Source: Mactra quadrangularis
Taxonomy: Eukaryota; Mollusca; Bivalvia; Venerida; Mactridae
Direction of reading: 5' to 3'
NCBI GenBank assembly: GCA_025267735.1
Contig: CM046304.1
Location: 15,190,001-15,254,000 of the forward strand
Length of the DNA stretch: 64,000 nt
Position 1 is the stretch's first letter, and each line of letters begins with the position of its first letter. The notes under the pieces are model-generated. The model ran no database searches, was not told the origin of the DNA, and was given only the letters and a program-made list of their open reading frames with translations. Shown piece after piece: positions 10,658 through 22,495 of the stretch. The position numbers and the translations under genes were made by a program.

Positions 10658-12122
10658 TTAAGGTTCTGGAACTGTAACTAACTTCGGTAAACTTCGACAC
10701 TCGATACAATCCGGTTTTTTCCCCGATTACCTATCTTCGTCAAGTTTCGTAATTGCTATTTTTAGAAATTTTCACCACGTGACGTGGGTTTTTCCAGAAG
10801 TCATAGGGTAACGCATTTTCCAAAAATGGCGAAACCAGACGCTCTACAGCGTGATCGTAGTTAGTTATCGTAAAAATAATGGTTTACCGACATAAAAACA
10901 ATGAAAAGCCGTAGTGGATCATAACTTTTGCGTTGATTCTGTTTGTACAGGTGTAAAATACATTTTTTTTCATCTTTTTTTGCGATGTAAATTGGGTATG
11001 ACTGAAACACGAAATGGAGATTTTGAGGCGAAATGGACGAAATGGAGAATTTGGGGCAAAACGAGGTTTTGATTGTTTAATCTATTTTGTGTACTGAAAA
11101 TGAACTAAGGTAAAATAAACTACACAAATATCGATAAACTGGAAAGAATGTTTAACTTATATTGATTTATTGCCGAATTCCCACAAATAATCATACCAAA
11201 GTCAGCATATAAAGACAAAATCGTTGCACATTTTCTGTTTTTAATATCATCATATTCTAATTATAAAAAAACAATACAATAAACAGCATAATTTGAAAGC
11301 TAAGGCACATAATATGCCAACATTACTAACTCTAGTGTCCAACTGTTAGTGCAAAAAACGACAACAGCAGAAAACATAGCTGGTACAAGTTTAATCCCCA
11401 AATAGTCCCCTCAAGCTTGCCAAAAAGCAATGGAGAGAAGGTTTTTATATGATAATGCAGAGTTTAACATACATTTCCATCTCAAATACCAATTTTAGAT
11501 GATATATTTGTATAAAGTAGTATTATTTGTAATTGACCACTTTGACGTTATTTTTCTCTATAAAATCTCTTGCAGTTTCAGTACAGTAATCTAATACAAA
11601 TTCTTATAAAAAAATTTAGAAACGGTAAAATTTCTTAAATTTTTCATTATATGGGCAGTTAATACTGCAGAAAATTTTAAACCTAGTTGCATGTGTCTAA
11701 CTAACTTCTAACTTTAGATATTTGCTTTTAAAGATAGGGTAAATTTTTTAACATTCTCAAAAACTCGGATTTTTGCTTGGGGGTACATGTATGCAAATCT
11801 CTGTATTTTTATATGTATTTGTCCAAAGTGTAACCTGGTTGCTCTGATTTGTCATTACATGACTGTATAACAAGAAAATGGATTAAAACTTGGAAATAAA
11901 ACAGCAGAATTTGAAAAAAAAAGTTCTTTCACTTTTTGTCCCAGCACAATTTACGGTCTTTCTGAAAATGAAGGGTCACGTTATAAAAATGCACATAACT
12001 TAAGTTACAAACGGTAAATTTCTTTAAAATTTCAGCATTCAATGTCTTTAATAGTATAGATTCAAGAAACAATATCAGTATAAGAATTGTGGAAGGTCAC
12101 CATTACAGTTCCAGAACCTTAA
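10658..12122. mobile_element. 1.46-kb inverted-repeat element flanked by TTAA
   Basis: GGTTCTGGAACTGTAA at 10662 reappears inverted at 12103-12118, and both ends are bordered by TTAA (10658-10661 and 12119-12122). A TTAA duplication is typical of piggyBac-type insertion, but the termini do not start with the usual CC, so the class is uncertain. No transposase frame is present, so it is non-autonomous or decayed. Confidence 0.65.
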
Positions 12123-12184
12123 GAATAAATTCATAATTTTTGTTTTGTAGCATTAATGAATAGGTTTTCACAATGCAATTCTCA

Positions 12185-12578
12185 AAAATCTTCTTGTCTG
12201 AAACTACAAGGCCTAGAGCTTTCATATTTGGTATATAACATCATCTAGAGGTCCTCCATCACAGTTGTTCAAATTATGCCCCTGGGTCAAAATTGACCCC
12301 ACCCCATGAATAACAATATAACATTGAATTATATAAGGAAAAGTTCAAACAACATCTTCTCTTGAACCGCTTATGATAATTTGCCCAAACTCAACAGGAA
12401 TGGTCCGTGGGTGGTTCCCTACCAAAATTGTTCAAATAGGTCTGATTGGTTGGATAAGTAGGTCACTGGGTCAAAAAATAGGTTTTAACATTAGTGGTCC
12501 TCTGTAAATGGTTCTTCTGTGACCTTTGACCTTTTCCTCAGGTGAGCACCCAGGGCCCTTTGGGCCCTCTTGTTTTTA
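12185..12578 (+). repeat. dispersed bivalve-type repeat
   Basis: It starts around CTCAAAAATCTTCTTGTCTG and includes the block ACTACAAGGCCTAGAGCTTT. It ends with CAGGTGAGC, then a GGGCCCTTTGGGCCC palindrome and TCTTGTTT. I know this arrangement as a very common interspersed repeat in bivalve genomes; family naming would need a repeat library. No coding content. Confidence 0.6.
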
Positions 12579-12655
12579 AATCGACGCCGTTTGTCTTTTT
12601 TAAAGACATTTCTTGTTTTTACATTAGTTTTTATTAATTTGATATTTAAAATTGT

Positions 12656-12830
12656 TGTCCTGAACAGTATAACATGATGCTACTGTTAACCGGACTTGTC
12701 CTGAACAGTGTAACATAACGCCATTGTTAACCAGACAATTCTCCAAAGGTGTCGAAACATCACATTTAAACGGCCCTTAATACATCCCCAAAGGTGTCGA
12801 AACATCACCTTTAAAGGGACCCCTTATTTT
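12656..12830. repeat. two adjacent two-copy direct repeats
   Basis: TGTCCTGAACAGTRTAACAT begins at 12656 and again at 12697 (41-bp step). Then CCAAAGGTGTCGAAACATCA begins at about 12743 and 12788 (45-bp step). Each doublet is present exactly twice, side by side. Confidence 0.7.
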
Positions 12831-13259
12831 AAGCAGTTACGCAATATTATCATGACGCTACATGATTCGCATATTATGCTATCCACGTAACAGTTCATAC
12901 ACGTACATCACATATATACGAAAATATATCTGCCAATTTCAATACCTTTAATTTATAAGTTCATTAAGAAATTTTAATTAGCTACACCATGTATATAAAC
13001 ATATGTAAAGATACAATATGATACATTAATTAAGGTAATGCTATTTTAATGACCGAAAATAATGTGTCATATATTTATTAATTAAAGTCTTTCTAATTAA
13101 ATTACACTTTACATGTATATGTATATCACAACTAAAACATGTAAATACATATAATTTGTTCACATCTATCATTAAAGGTGCTTGTTCACAGATTTGGTTT
13201 ATTTTTACTATAATTTCAAAATAACATTCAGTGTCTGTAATTGTGTCTAAAAATTTAAT

Positions 13260-13550
13260 TATTATTATTTTAAGACAAACTAACATGTATGTTGCTAGAA
13301 ATATACAATAAAAGTCACAAACATACACTAAAATTGTTTATACCGTGACATACGGGGTAGATATTTTCTGCATGAAACGCCATCAATTCTAGTTGTATGT
13401 CAGTTTGCACTAAATTTTTTATTATCAGAACACTACATTCCTGCTTCAAAAAATATTTCCATACAATTTTGATAGTATAAGAAAAAGTTGATATTTAAGT
13501 TGAAATCTGTGAATGAGTACCTTTCAAGTGTCATTTATTGTAAAAGCATT
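13260..13550. repeat. orphan duplicate of the 5' flank of receptor copy 1
   Basis: Matches 2470-2560 and 2780-2990 in order (shared blocks AAGTCACAAAC, TATACCGTGA, GTTGTATGTCA.TTTGCAC, and a TTTAA.TTGAAATCT-like block), but has no SINE at the position where one sits in the first region. No receptor coding sequence follows it, so only the flank was copied or the gene body was lost. Confidence 0.6.
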
Positions 13551-14214
13551 TTTTTTAATTTTTGATACATATTAAAGCTATATAATTTATGTAACTAATG
13601 TAATAACCGAACAAAAGGTTTATACCTTCATCCAATTTCAGATCCCATTAGAATTGCGGTAGATGTATCGTTTTGAATAAACATGCATAATTTTGATTTT
13701 GTTAGTCAAGGGACGAGTAGAATCATATCAGTGATCGTAATTGACTGACAGTGTTTAGCCTTACTAAAGGGTTTCGCAAACAGATTTAGAAGTTTAAGAT
13801 TTTTGAAGTAAAAAAATGAGTGTTTAGTTCATTTAACCGCGAGCAACAGTCCAGCAGTATTTTAAAGATTTTTTTTTCGGATAATGGACAGACATGTAGA
13901 ATAATTCCTATACTAAAATCACTATCAGTATATTGATACACTGAAAGAATTTTACATTACAAATATTAAATAGTAAGTATTAAATTTTGATAATTCAGTT
14001 TTATTTTACATGTGTAATACTTTTGTTGTATGATTATTGATTGTATCACCCATTAGTTTATTTGAAGTTCCCAAATTATATAGTCTGAATCACATTTGGC
14101 TTGACGTATGTGCTTTAATTAATAATTAATTTGTGGATAATAATGTCATGAATTCTATGCCTGGTAAAATGCGGATGGACTTAAATTACAACAATCTTAT
14201 AACTTGCTATTTCA
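13551..14214. other. intergenic, no gene seen
   Basis: AT-rich spacer before the glycosyltransferase exon. No feature I can support. Confidence 0.35.
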
Positions 14215-14268
14215 GGAAAACCTAAAGTTTTCAAACTAGAACCTGAGTATCTTGAACAAGTGTGTTAC

Positions 14269-16057
14269 ATGGGTGTATCATACAAAATGTTGAAGCTACG
14301 ATTCCCCACCGCGCATGTCATATTATGGTTGTTGCAACTTTCGAAACGGATAAAAGCACATTGCAATATTGCAACGTCCATCTTTGTAACCTTGCTTGGA
14401 TTTGTTATACTGCTGTGGTGTCATTTTCATCTACCACCGGACAAAGGTAAAGTACAGTATATACTAAATATTTTAAAATCGTCAACTGCTGAGGCTAGAA
14501 TGCTATTGTAAACATTTATATACAGAAAAAAGCCATCTTTACATTTTTTTAAATTCTGCATCAGTTTGATAATACATAACAGGATGGACAAGCAGCAAGG
14601 ACTCGTGTTTATATTTTGAATACATGTCCATCTCATTTGCTCATAAACACAATCCTAATAATCGGGTGCATACTACATTGAATAAAATTCCAAAACGGTA
14701 ATTTCCTTCTTAGAAAATGCTTGGCTTATTGGTTTTCGTAAATAAATACAATGTGTTTGTTAATGTGGTTGGTACAAACAAATAAATGATAATATGGCTT
14801 AAAATCATCACCACTTTACATTTTCCGCATTTGGTTGCGCTCCATCTCTTACAATTATTCACTAATTGTGGTTGTGTGCAATATAATCATTATAATTTAT
14901 AAGTCAGTGCCTTCAGCGCTTTGATATCCGAATGTTTTAGCAGCCTAGAGCATTTCATTCGTTCATAGTATAAAAATATTGCATAAATTTCACAGAGTCG
15001 ACTGTACATGTATGTACATTTTATGACCGCATTTAAACGTTTTAATTGCCAATTTTCAGTGGTTTTGCCTCATTCAGTTGACCCTTGGGTTTATGAACTA
15101 CTACAGCCTGACGTATTTGAAGATTTTCCAACAACGGACGATCCCTCGCCTAAAATTCAACATAACATCCATCAGACGGCACCAAGCACGTGCATCACCC
15201 AAGACGCAGTGAAATATGTCAACTCTTTCGTGAAAAATAATCCGCATTGGAATTATTATTTCTGGGAAGATGAATCAGCAAGACGCTTAATAGAACGTCG
15301 TCATCCGTATCTATTGGCAACATGGGACAATATAAAAGTTGATATCGGAATTAAAAGATCCGATATTCTTAGATATGTTGTTCTTTATGAGTATGGGGGA
15401 GTTTATGCGGATGTGGACTTTGAAAATTTTAAATCATTGGATAGAGTGACTAAAAAGTATCATTGTATAATTCCAACTGAACCTTTAGAGCATGGAGCTT
15501 TCTTATACTGGCGGCCATTTGTAATAAACAATGGCATTATACTATGTGGTAAAGGTCATCCATTTCTCAAACATTTACTTGAAAGTTTAAAGTACACAAT
15601 AAATAATGACGTCATGTCTGCCGCGGGACCGTTATTCATTACCAAACAGTTGATTCAATACAATTACGATTTTTACAATAAAAAACTAGAAGAGGGCACG
15701 TTACAGGACTTTATATCTTTGCAGAAGTCTGAAGCTTATGAGGAATGGGACAGAGGAGCGGTGCACGTTCCGAACACTCATTATTTTACAGACAATATTG
15801 ATGTGCCTTATTCTGGAGCACGTTTTCAACATATTTGTAAGATGTTCTGGTATCAACCAGAGTTGCAGCAAAGAGCATGCATAGACCTTTGGTATAAAGG
15901 CTTACATAGAAAAAATACAGAATTTGTCTACACCAAGCATCATTGGCTTCATTCGTGGTGTTCTAGTGGCTTTGTAAATATATACAGAGCATTGTTCAAG
16001 AGTGAATGTGTAGAAATAACTAAAATTGTTCCAAATGATCTACTTATACTATACTGA
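14269..16057 (+). CDS. GT32-like glycosyltransferase, type II membrane protein
   Basis: Two coding exons: 14269-14446 (donor AAAG|GTAAAG) and 15060-16057 (acceptor TTTTCAG). Phases match (one base carried over), giving 391 residues. A single hydrophobic segment at about 33-52 after a short basic tail gives type II, Golgi-style topology (inference). The catalytic part shows hallmarks of the sugar-binding DXD family: NIHQT (95-99), NPHWNYYFWEDE, RSDILRYVVLYEYGG (159-173) and the metal-binding DVD (177-179) in YADVDF, followed by NNGIILCGKGHPF. By family it transfers a nucleotide-sugar hexose; acceptor and linkage cannot be told. The frame of exon 1 stays open back to an acceptor-like TTTCAG at 14215, so there may be further 5' sequence; 14269 is the first in-frame ATG. 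Confidence 0.85.
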
Positions 16058-17880
16058 GAATTTATTTATCTAGCTTAATCTAGTTTATCCAGTTTAAGTT
16101 ATATCAGTCTCGAGTATATAGTCACGTGATCAACAAAATTGTAAACAATTGCATGTTTTTCTTCATTTTTATTTTGATATGGATATCAAAATTACTTATA
16201 ATAGTCACAATATCGATTATTTATAAAAACATTTTCCTACGCGAAATGTAGTCCAAACTTTAGTGGCTAGTAGTCAAAGGGAAACAACTGTGATAAAGTT
16301 GAAAAGTCTCCTGAAGAATAATTTCCCTTATTCACGCTAAATGCGACTGTAGGAAAAACTGTTATCAGATACTTAAGAGATGGTTTTAGATAGACTTATG
16401 TGATATCCTTTGAAGAACTTAATCAAAATCCTTTATTTTACACTTTTTAAACATTCAGGAGAAAAACGTAGATATATTTTAACCAGTCTTGATCTACAAT
16501 ACCATCCTTAAGTCTTTGAATAAAAATCATATTTACCAGTTTAAATATAGGCAAGGAAAAAATGGAAAATCAAGAGTCTGACATTAAGTTAAGTTTATCA
16601 ACTGTTTTAAGGATAAACCGAATTAAAGTTTCCCATTAAAAATGGATAAATGGCTTAAATACATATCGATGTATATTTGTCATGAATGTTATACCTTGGT
16701 ATTCTGCATTAAATTGGTAAGTATAGTTGGTAAAAAGGATTTGTATTGATTACAAATGAATAAAAATATCTAGAACGCAAATTAATCGTTTATTATCTGT
16801 TCGTATTATGGCAGCTCACCTGTTTCTACTCCCAATTAAAGGTTTGTCTCGCTTTTTTTACATTTTTATTTATTTACCGATATAGGCTTTATAAACAATA
16901 TTGCAAATTGCGTATTGATTATAGATCAGAAAAAAATATCAATGATACATCAATATCATTGAAATTGACGACAGCTCTATAATAAATATAATACAAAAAC
17001 TTGATCTTTATATAATATGCTTATATATTCTATGCAAATCAATTTTAAATGAGCTACATATTCAAAAAAACAAACTAAATAAGTTAGTAAAGATTCTACA
17101 AACATCATATAAACTAACACTGCTGAAACCAAACAGCAAATAAAAATTTGGGAAGGTTGGGAGAAAAAAAACTTCACAACTTAAGTTGCCTACATATTTT
17201 CCAATAGTGCAGGACATCCAATAAAATTTCTATGTTAAAGAAACTAGCCAAAGAAAGCACATGTAAGAAATTCTACCAATGTGAACAGGTGTAACAAACT
17301 AGAACTGCCACCAGTGGCGAAAATACCCCCGCAACAGCAACATTTCAAGATAAAAGCAAGTCAACATTGTGGAAGTCCAAAAGGGTAAATGTTGTAAGAA
17401 GCATAAAAACCATAAAAAGAATAGGATGCAAATATCAAATTGGAAATAAACAGCAAATTACAGTGTAATTCACTATAGATTTATGAAAAAGCAAAATGAA
17501 CAGAGTTGTCATATGTCAAATGATTTTTTACATGAAAATGAACACCATTTGGTCATTATGAATGTAAAGTGGAACAACAGACAAAGAGTGATCACATTTA
17601 AACTCATCATGAGTATGTTGTAACCAGAAGAGCAAAATGTAGAATGTGTTTGTAATTTTTTTATAAATAAGTAAAAAATAAGGCAATTGTAAAAATGGTA
17701 GTCAGCAATGTACACAATATAAATCAAACAATTAGTATTTACAATATCTTCTATCAAGAATTTCACAAATACCCCATAAGAAAGCTTAAATTACCAATCA
17801 TTATTTTCACAGTAGTAAAGTTAAAATAATATCTAAAATCTCATGTAGCTATAACGAAATAAGATGTTTTCTTCACAACA
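16058..17880. other. 3' flank of the glycosyltransferase gene and spacer
   Basis: Probably includes the 3' untranslated region. No coding exon is supported. The open frames here are low-complexity, AT-driven and lack splice context. Confidence 0.4.
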
Positions 17881-19930
17881 TTACAGAAAAATTCAAGGTG
17901 GCTATTAGTTGGTCCATTGAAATACATAAAAAAATAAATACATATAAAAATTTCATCAACAAGAATTTGTCAGCACAATTTTATCAAAATGAGGTGAGAA
18001 AAAAAGATGTTTGCTGTACAAGATATTAGAAAATTCAACATGGCTGCCAGTCAGCCATTTTGAATTCCACTTAAGAAAATGCCAAGCACATTAACTTAAA
18101 CAATTGCTAACTTTCTCAAAGTCTGTACAAAAATTATCAAATCATTTGCTTTTTGAAAAGAAAAACTCAGAATGGCTGCCAATCAGCCATTATGAATTTG
18201 ATAAAATATCAATACATCAAAAAAAAGTTCAACAATAAGAATTTGATAAAAATAGCAGTACATAATAGACTTCAGCAAGTCAAAATGGCAAACAATGTGG
18301 AATAATGCTATATCTAATAAGTTACATGACATAAAGCCATAAACCCTTGATTCATCTTCGTCAATAATTTTTGCCAATCAATGAGATAAATAGTTACTAC
18401 GAGATGTAGAATTGGTCATACTATATTAACACATTCATACCTTCTCAAAATAAAGAAAGCACCTAAATGTATACCATGTGACGAGCATTACAATGTCAAA
18501 TACATTCTCCTTGACTGCCAGGATCTTAAATACATCCGTGACAAACATTTTAAAGTTAACTCACTTAAAGAACTTTTTGAGTCTGTACCATCATATTTTC
18601 TAATCGCCGAGATCAAATAGTGATTTCGCGATGTAGAATTGGTCATACCAGATTAACACATTCATACCTTCTCAAAAGAGAGGAAGCACCTAAATATATA
18701 CCCTGTGACGAGCATTTCTATGTCAAACACGTTCTCCTTGACTGTCAGGATCTTAAAGACATCCGTGACAAACATTTTAAAGTTAACTCACTTAAAGAAC
18801 TTTTTGAGTCTGTACCATCATATGCGATACTTAACTTTTTGAAGGAAATAAATGTATATAATAAGATATAGAGTTTTACATCATTAATATCGTTTTAATA
18901 AATAATATCATTGATTGCTTTCGACGCGATATGACCTTTTTGTGTTGGTGCGCCGTAAAACCAAAACAAAACCAAACAATACTTGAAGGAAATAAATGTT
19001 TATCATAAAATATAGGACGTAAAATCTTCATTATCTATTGAAGTAATAGTATCATCAGCCGAAAAATCCAATTAATCAATCAATAAATCAATCAGACTTC
19101 AGCAAGAAGAAATTGGTAATGAAATAAGCTTACTATACAGTTATTTTAACGAAGTCAAAATGGCTGCCAGTCTGCCATAACGAATTTGTATCCAGAGTAA
19201 ATCCATGTACAAGTCAACTACATCAATAAAGACTTTGGAGCGAAATTTGGCTAAAATTGAGTAAAAAAAAACACATACATGTACTTTACAGTAATTTAAA
19301 TAAAAATTCAAGATGGCTGCCAGTCAGCCATATTGGATATAAATTGATGAAGAATAGTCATCCTGATCAACTGTATTAGTGAGACCTTGTATGCAATTTC
19401 TTTTCAAAATATGTATGGTAATAAGTCAATATAAGACTGTATTAATTTTGAAAAAAGGATGACAGCCAGTCCGCCATTTTTAATTGGAATTGAGTAAAGT
19501 GTATGTACACATCAACTGTGAACGCCTGTGCAAAATTCTATCTAAATTAGTGAAGAAAAAAATCTGTTGAGAAATAAGCATACAGTAATTAAACTAAAGT
19601 AAAAAGAATTCAAGATGGCCGCAAATCGACCATTTTGAATTTGGAATTGATATAAAGTGTATGTACACATCAACTGTAAACGCCTGTGCAAAATTCTATA
19701 AAATAAAAAAATAAAAAATCTGTTGAGAAATAAGCATGCAGTTATTAAATTAAATTAAAAATCAAGATGGCGGCAAGTCGGCCATTTTGAATTGGAATTG
19801 ATATAACATGCATATAAACATCAACTGTAAACGCCTGTGCAAATTCTATAAAATAAGATAAGAAAAAAAAAATCTATTGAGAAAAAAGCATACTATACAG
19901 TTATCAAATTAGATTTAAAATATATAACAC
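17880..19930. repeat. satellite of ~150 bp with an ATGGCTG..CAGCCAT palindrome
   Basis: Units recur around the core AAGATGGCTGCCAGTCAGCC, an imperfect palindrome. Cores lie at about 17896, 18036, 18165, 19153, 19309, 19463, 19610 and 19765; the last five are 149-156 bp apart. Units from 19480 to 19920 also share CATCAACTGTRAACGCCTGT. The array is split by LINE 3' fragments at about 18392-19080. Confidence 0.85.
18392..19040 (+). mobile_element. tandem 3' ends of a non-LTR retrotransposon (LINE)
   Basis: The segment 18614-18870 encodes about 83 residues with the signature RIGHTRLTHSYLL, then PCDEHF..KHVLLDC. This is the zinc-binding region found at the end of the endonuclease/RT/RNase H protein of Jockey- and I-like LINEs. 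A second copy of the same segment, with more damage, sits just before it at about 18392-18608, and a short third piece follows at about 18988-19040. The main copy ends in a tail (ATATGACCTTTTTGTGTTGG, then GTAAAACCAAAACAAAACC) like the SINE tails. It is a remnant, not a functional gene. Confidence 0.75.
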
Positions 19931-20856
19931 AATTAAATATTTTAAACAAGTGAGATATGTTTCCATAGTTACATGAGTTTTGTATACACCATTAAATCAT
20001 GGTATATAACAGCATCTATTAAAATACATTAAGAAATAAACATACTACAAATGTATTAATTTTTTGGGACAGACCACATATCCAACCAACCAACCAACCA
20101 ACAAACCAACCAACCAACCAACCAACCAACCACCAGGGTGATTCCAGTATACCCCCGAAAACTTCGTTTGCGGGGGTATAAATAAGACTGTATTTATGTT
20201 TAAATAACTGTATAATTACTGTATAATGTTTTTATGGGTCAATAATAAATAATTTTAATAGGTTCATAATTTGGAATTTACTTAGTGACGACATTATTAA
20301 ATCACCATCAACAGAGTGTTTTAAATCAGCGTTATTAACAACTAAAGTGGGACATTTGCCAAACGCATTCCCCGTTGAATAAAAGCCAAGACTGGTTACT
20401 TCAACATATTCATTCAGATTCAGATAATTTGCCATTTATTCAAAACTTGAAAATTTATAAAAACAATCGTAGTACACGAGTACAAAATACCAGAAGAAAA
20501 TCAAACCCAGTAAAACCATCAGAACTTGTATTGCAATATTGAGCTGTATAATGGTTAACTGCTGCATTCCTTACAGATGTACATGTACGTTTCCAAAATG
20601 AGAATTAGCAAGGCAATTAACAAATGCTTAAAACTTTTGGCAGCATAAAAAATGACTATATTGACAAATTGCCTGCAACATGTACAAACACACAATGTAC
20701 ACAGCAATAAATCAGCAGCAAAGCTCAGTCTTAAGAATAATATATCATTACATATTTCACTGGCCTACAAGGACTTCGCAGTAAAATAATTAACCATAAG
20801 TTTGTTAGTTTTTAGCATTGATTATCCATAGTTTTTAAAACCATAATATTCTTACT
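19931..20856. other. spacer with CCAA microsatellite
   Basis: Contains a CCAA tetranucleotide run at about 20082-20131 followed by GTATACCCCCG / GCGGGGGTATA inverted motifs at about 20150-20180, which resemble the ends of the elements at 23528 and 50118. A 67-codon minus-strand frame at 20232-20435 has no recognised domain. Confidence 0.5.
20082..20131. repeat. (CCAA)n microsatellite
   Basis: About eleven consecutive CCAA units with one ACAA interruption. Confidence 0.95.
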
Positions 20857-21127
20857 TGTATTGTTCCCCTATGAACACCAGGAACTGTACATTAATGTTA
20901 GTTATATTAATAACATCATGTTTTGACATCACTTCCTGTCCTGATGTCATATCCTGTTCTGACATCACTTCCTGTCCTGATGTCATATCCTGTCCTGACA
21001 TCACTTCCTGTCCTGATGTAACATCCTGTACATCTTTCGGTGATGTTTGTATCAATTGTTGACTCAAACAATATGTAACTAATCCAGCATACACAAGTGT
21101 AACTACTTGTAGGTTCATACTAAACAT
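20857..21127 (-). CDS. possible first exon of a small repetitive secreted peptide
   Basis: The ATG at 21127 opens a frame with a typical signal peptide (about residues 1-22, MFSMNLQVVTLVYAGLVTYC, then LSQQ). It is followed by six hexapeptide units of the form [DE][VM][TM]SGQ (18-bp DNA repeats at about 20925-21020) and a short hydrophobic end. The frame runs into CAA|GTAAGA at 20857/20856, a good splice donor; without splicing it stops within that donor. An AT-rich TATA-like stretch lies at about 21161-21173, a suitable distance upstream. I do not recognise a family and cannot place the next exon. The repeat also leaves the other strand open, which lowers confidence. Confidence 0.4.
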
Positions 21128-22495
21128 TTGCTTGTCAGTAATTAAGAATTGATATGCCCTATCTATATTTAAATAAATGTCACGGTCACATAGAGATAAG
21201 GCTTCACTGTGGATATTTTTGTGTTGTCATTCAATTGTTGTTATAGTTCATTAGATTGCTATTTTTTTCTTAAGATAGTTTTGTTGGGTCAGGGAGATTT
21301 CACAATTCAACAAGATTTAAGTACATGTACTAAGAATCAAGGAATAGGGGCATATTTATTGTAGCGGTCCTTCAAAAATAAAAACGGTAATATTCAGGGT
21401 CTGATCATATGATGAGCAATAACAACTAAAAAAGTAAGCTAATGTTTGTTTTTCAAAAAAGATTTCTTCTTTACAAATTATTACAAGACATCAAATAGGA
21501 CATTAAATACCTACATGTACATTTACTACTTTCCTCCCTCCATATATACTTATCATCGACAACCACAGTACCTTCTTCTGTTACACTCCATATGTACTGT
21601 GGGCAATTTGACTGCCAAATCTCGTTTACATGAATATGCATGAGGCAGGGGAGACCAATCTTCTTCCACTAAAATCGCATGTTACATTAAATACTTTTCA
21701 ATAACAATGACGTCATACATCAACATCATACATCACCCGCTTTAGAAAAACTTTGAACCAAACCTTAGATATATAGCGTAATTTCATTGGCTAGTTTTCC
21801 GCAGTGTTTTCCTTGCAGAACCAATGAAACTGCCACATTAATTATTCATGACTATGAGATATTTCTAACCAAATGTCCCACAATACATAACGCAACATAA
21901 GCGGAGTAAAATATTGTCAGATAACCCATGATAAGACTAGCTTTGTTCTCTAAATTTGATGTTCTTCACAAAATTTTTGTGTTATGAAATTATTGTGAAT
22001 GATAAAAAACAAAGGCCTGCTACAACATTATAATATTTATTAAGAAACAATCAACAAGTACAATGTACATAATATTAGTTGCAGTAAGTACATCCATACC
22101 ATAAATACTTAATTAGTCTCAACCAATTACAAGCTTTGCATAACCAAATCATTGAAAAGGGAAGCAACTGCAGACTACAAGACTTTTCTTTTTTAGTTGA
22201 GTTTAACTCCATATCAACACATATTACCTAGATCATATCATGACACAGACAGTCAGTCAACATGCTCACCATTCCTGGAAAGGCTAGGTCCCTAGATATA
22301 GCTGTCAAACCAGTTTCTAGGTGCATTAGGATACTTTTGAGTGACATTAATTTGTATATTAATCCATGTAAGGCTGTGAATATCTAATATTTCACATGGG
22401 CTTGAATGATCAATTGAGAGTGACCCATCAGATCACATTTTCTGAAAGTCAGTGGAGTGTTAAGTTATCAGATCTTAATGAAATAAAAATGTACA
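21128..22495. other. spacer upstream of the repetitive peptide, downstream of SERGEF
   Basis: Contains a perfect CRE palindrome TGACGTCA at 21708-21715 and an inverted pair TTTCATTGG (21782-21790) / CCAATGAAA (21831-21839), i.e. two CCAAT boxes facing each other. A SINE piece lies at about 22246-22330. The SERGEF 3' untranslated region should start at 22495 going left. Confidence 0.45.
22246..22330 (-). repeat. SINE body fragment
   Basis: Shows GTCAGTCAAC, then CACCATTCCTGGAAAGGCTA, shared with the copies at 29795, 32495 and 33010. Confidence 0.55.

Noticed and set aside
13041..13328. 95-codon minus-strand frame with a hydrophobic start
   Set aside because: It lies in AT-rich sequence, overlaps the duplicated receptor flank, and shows no similarity to the receptor N-terminus.
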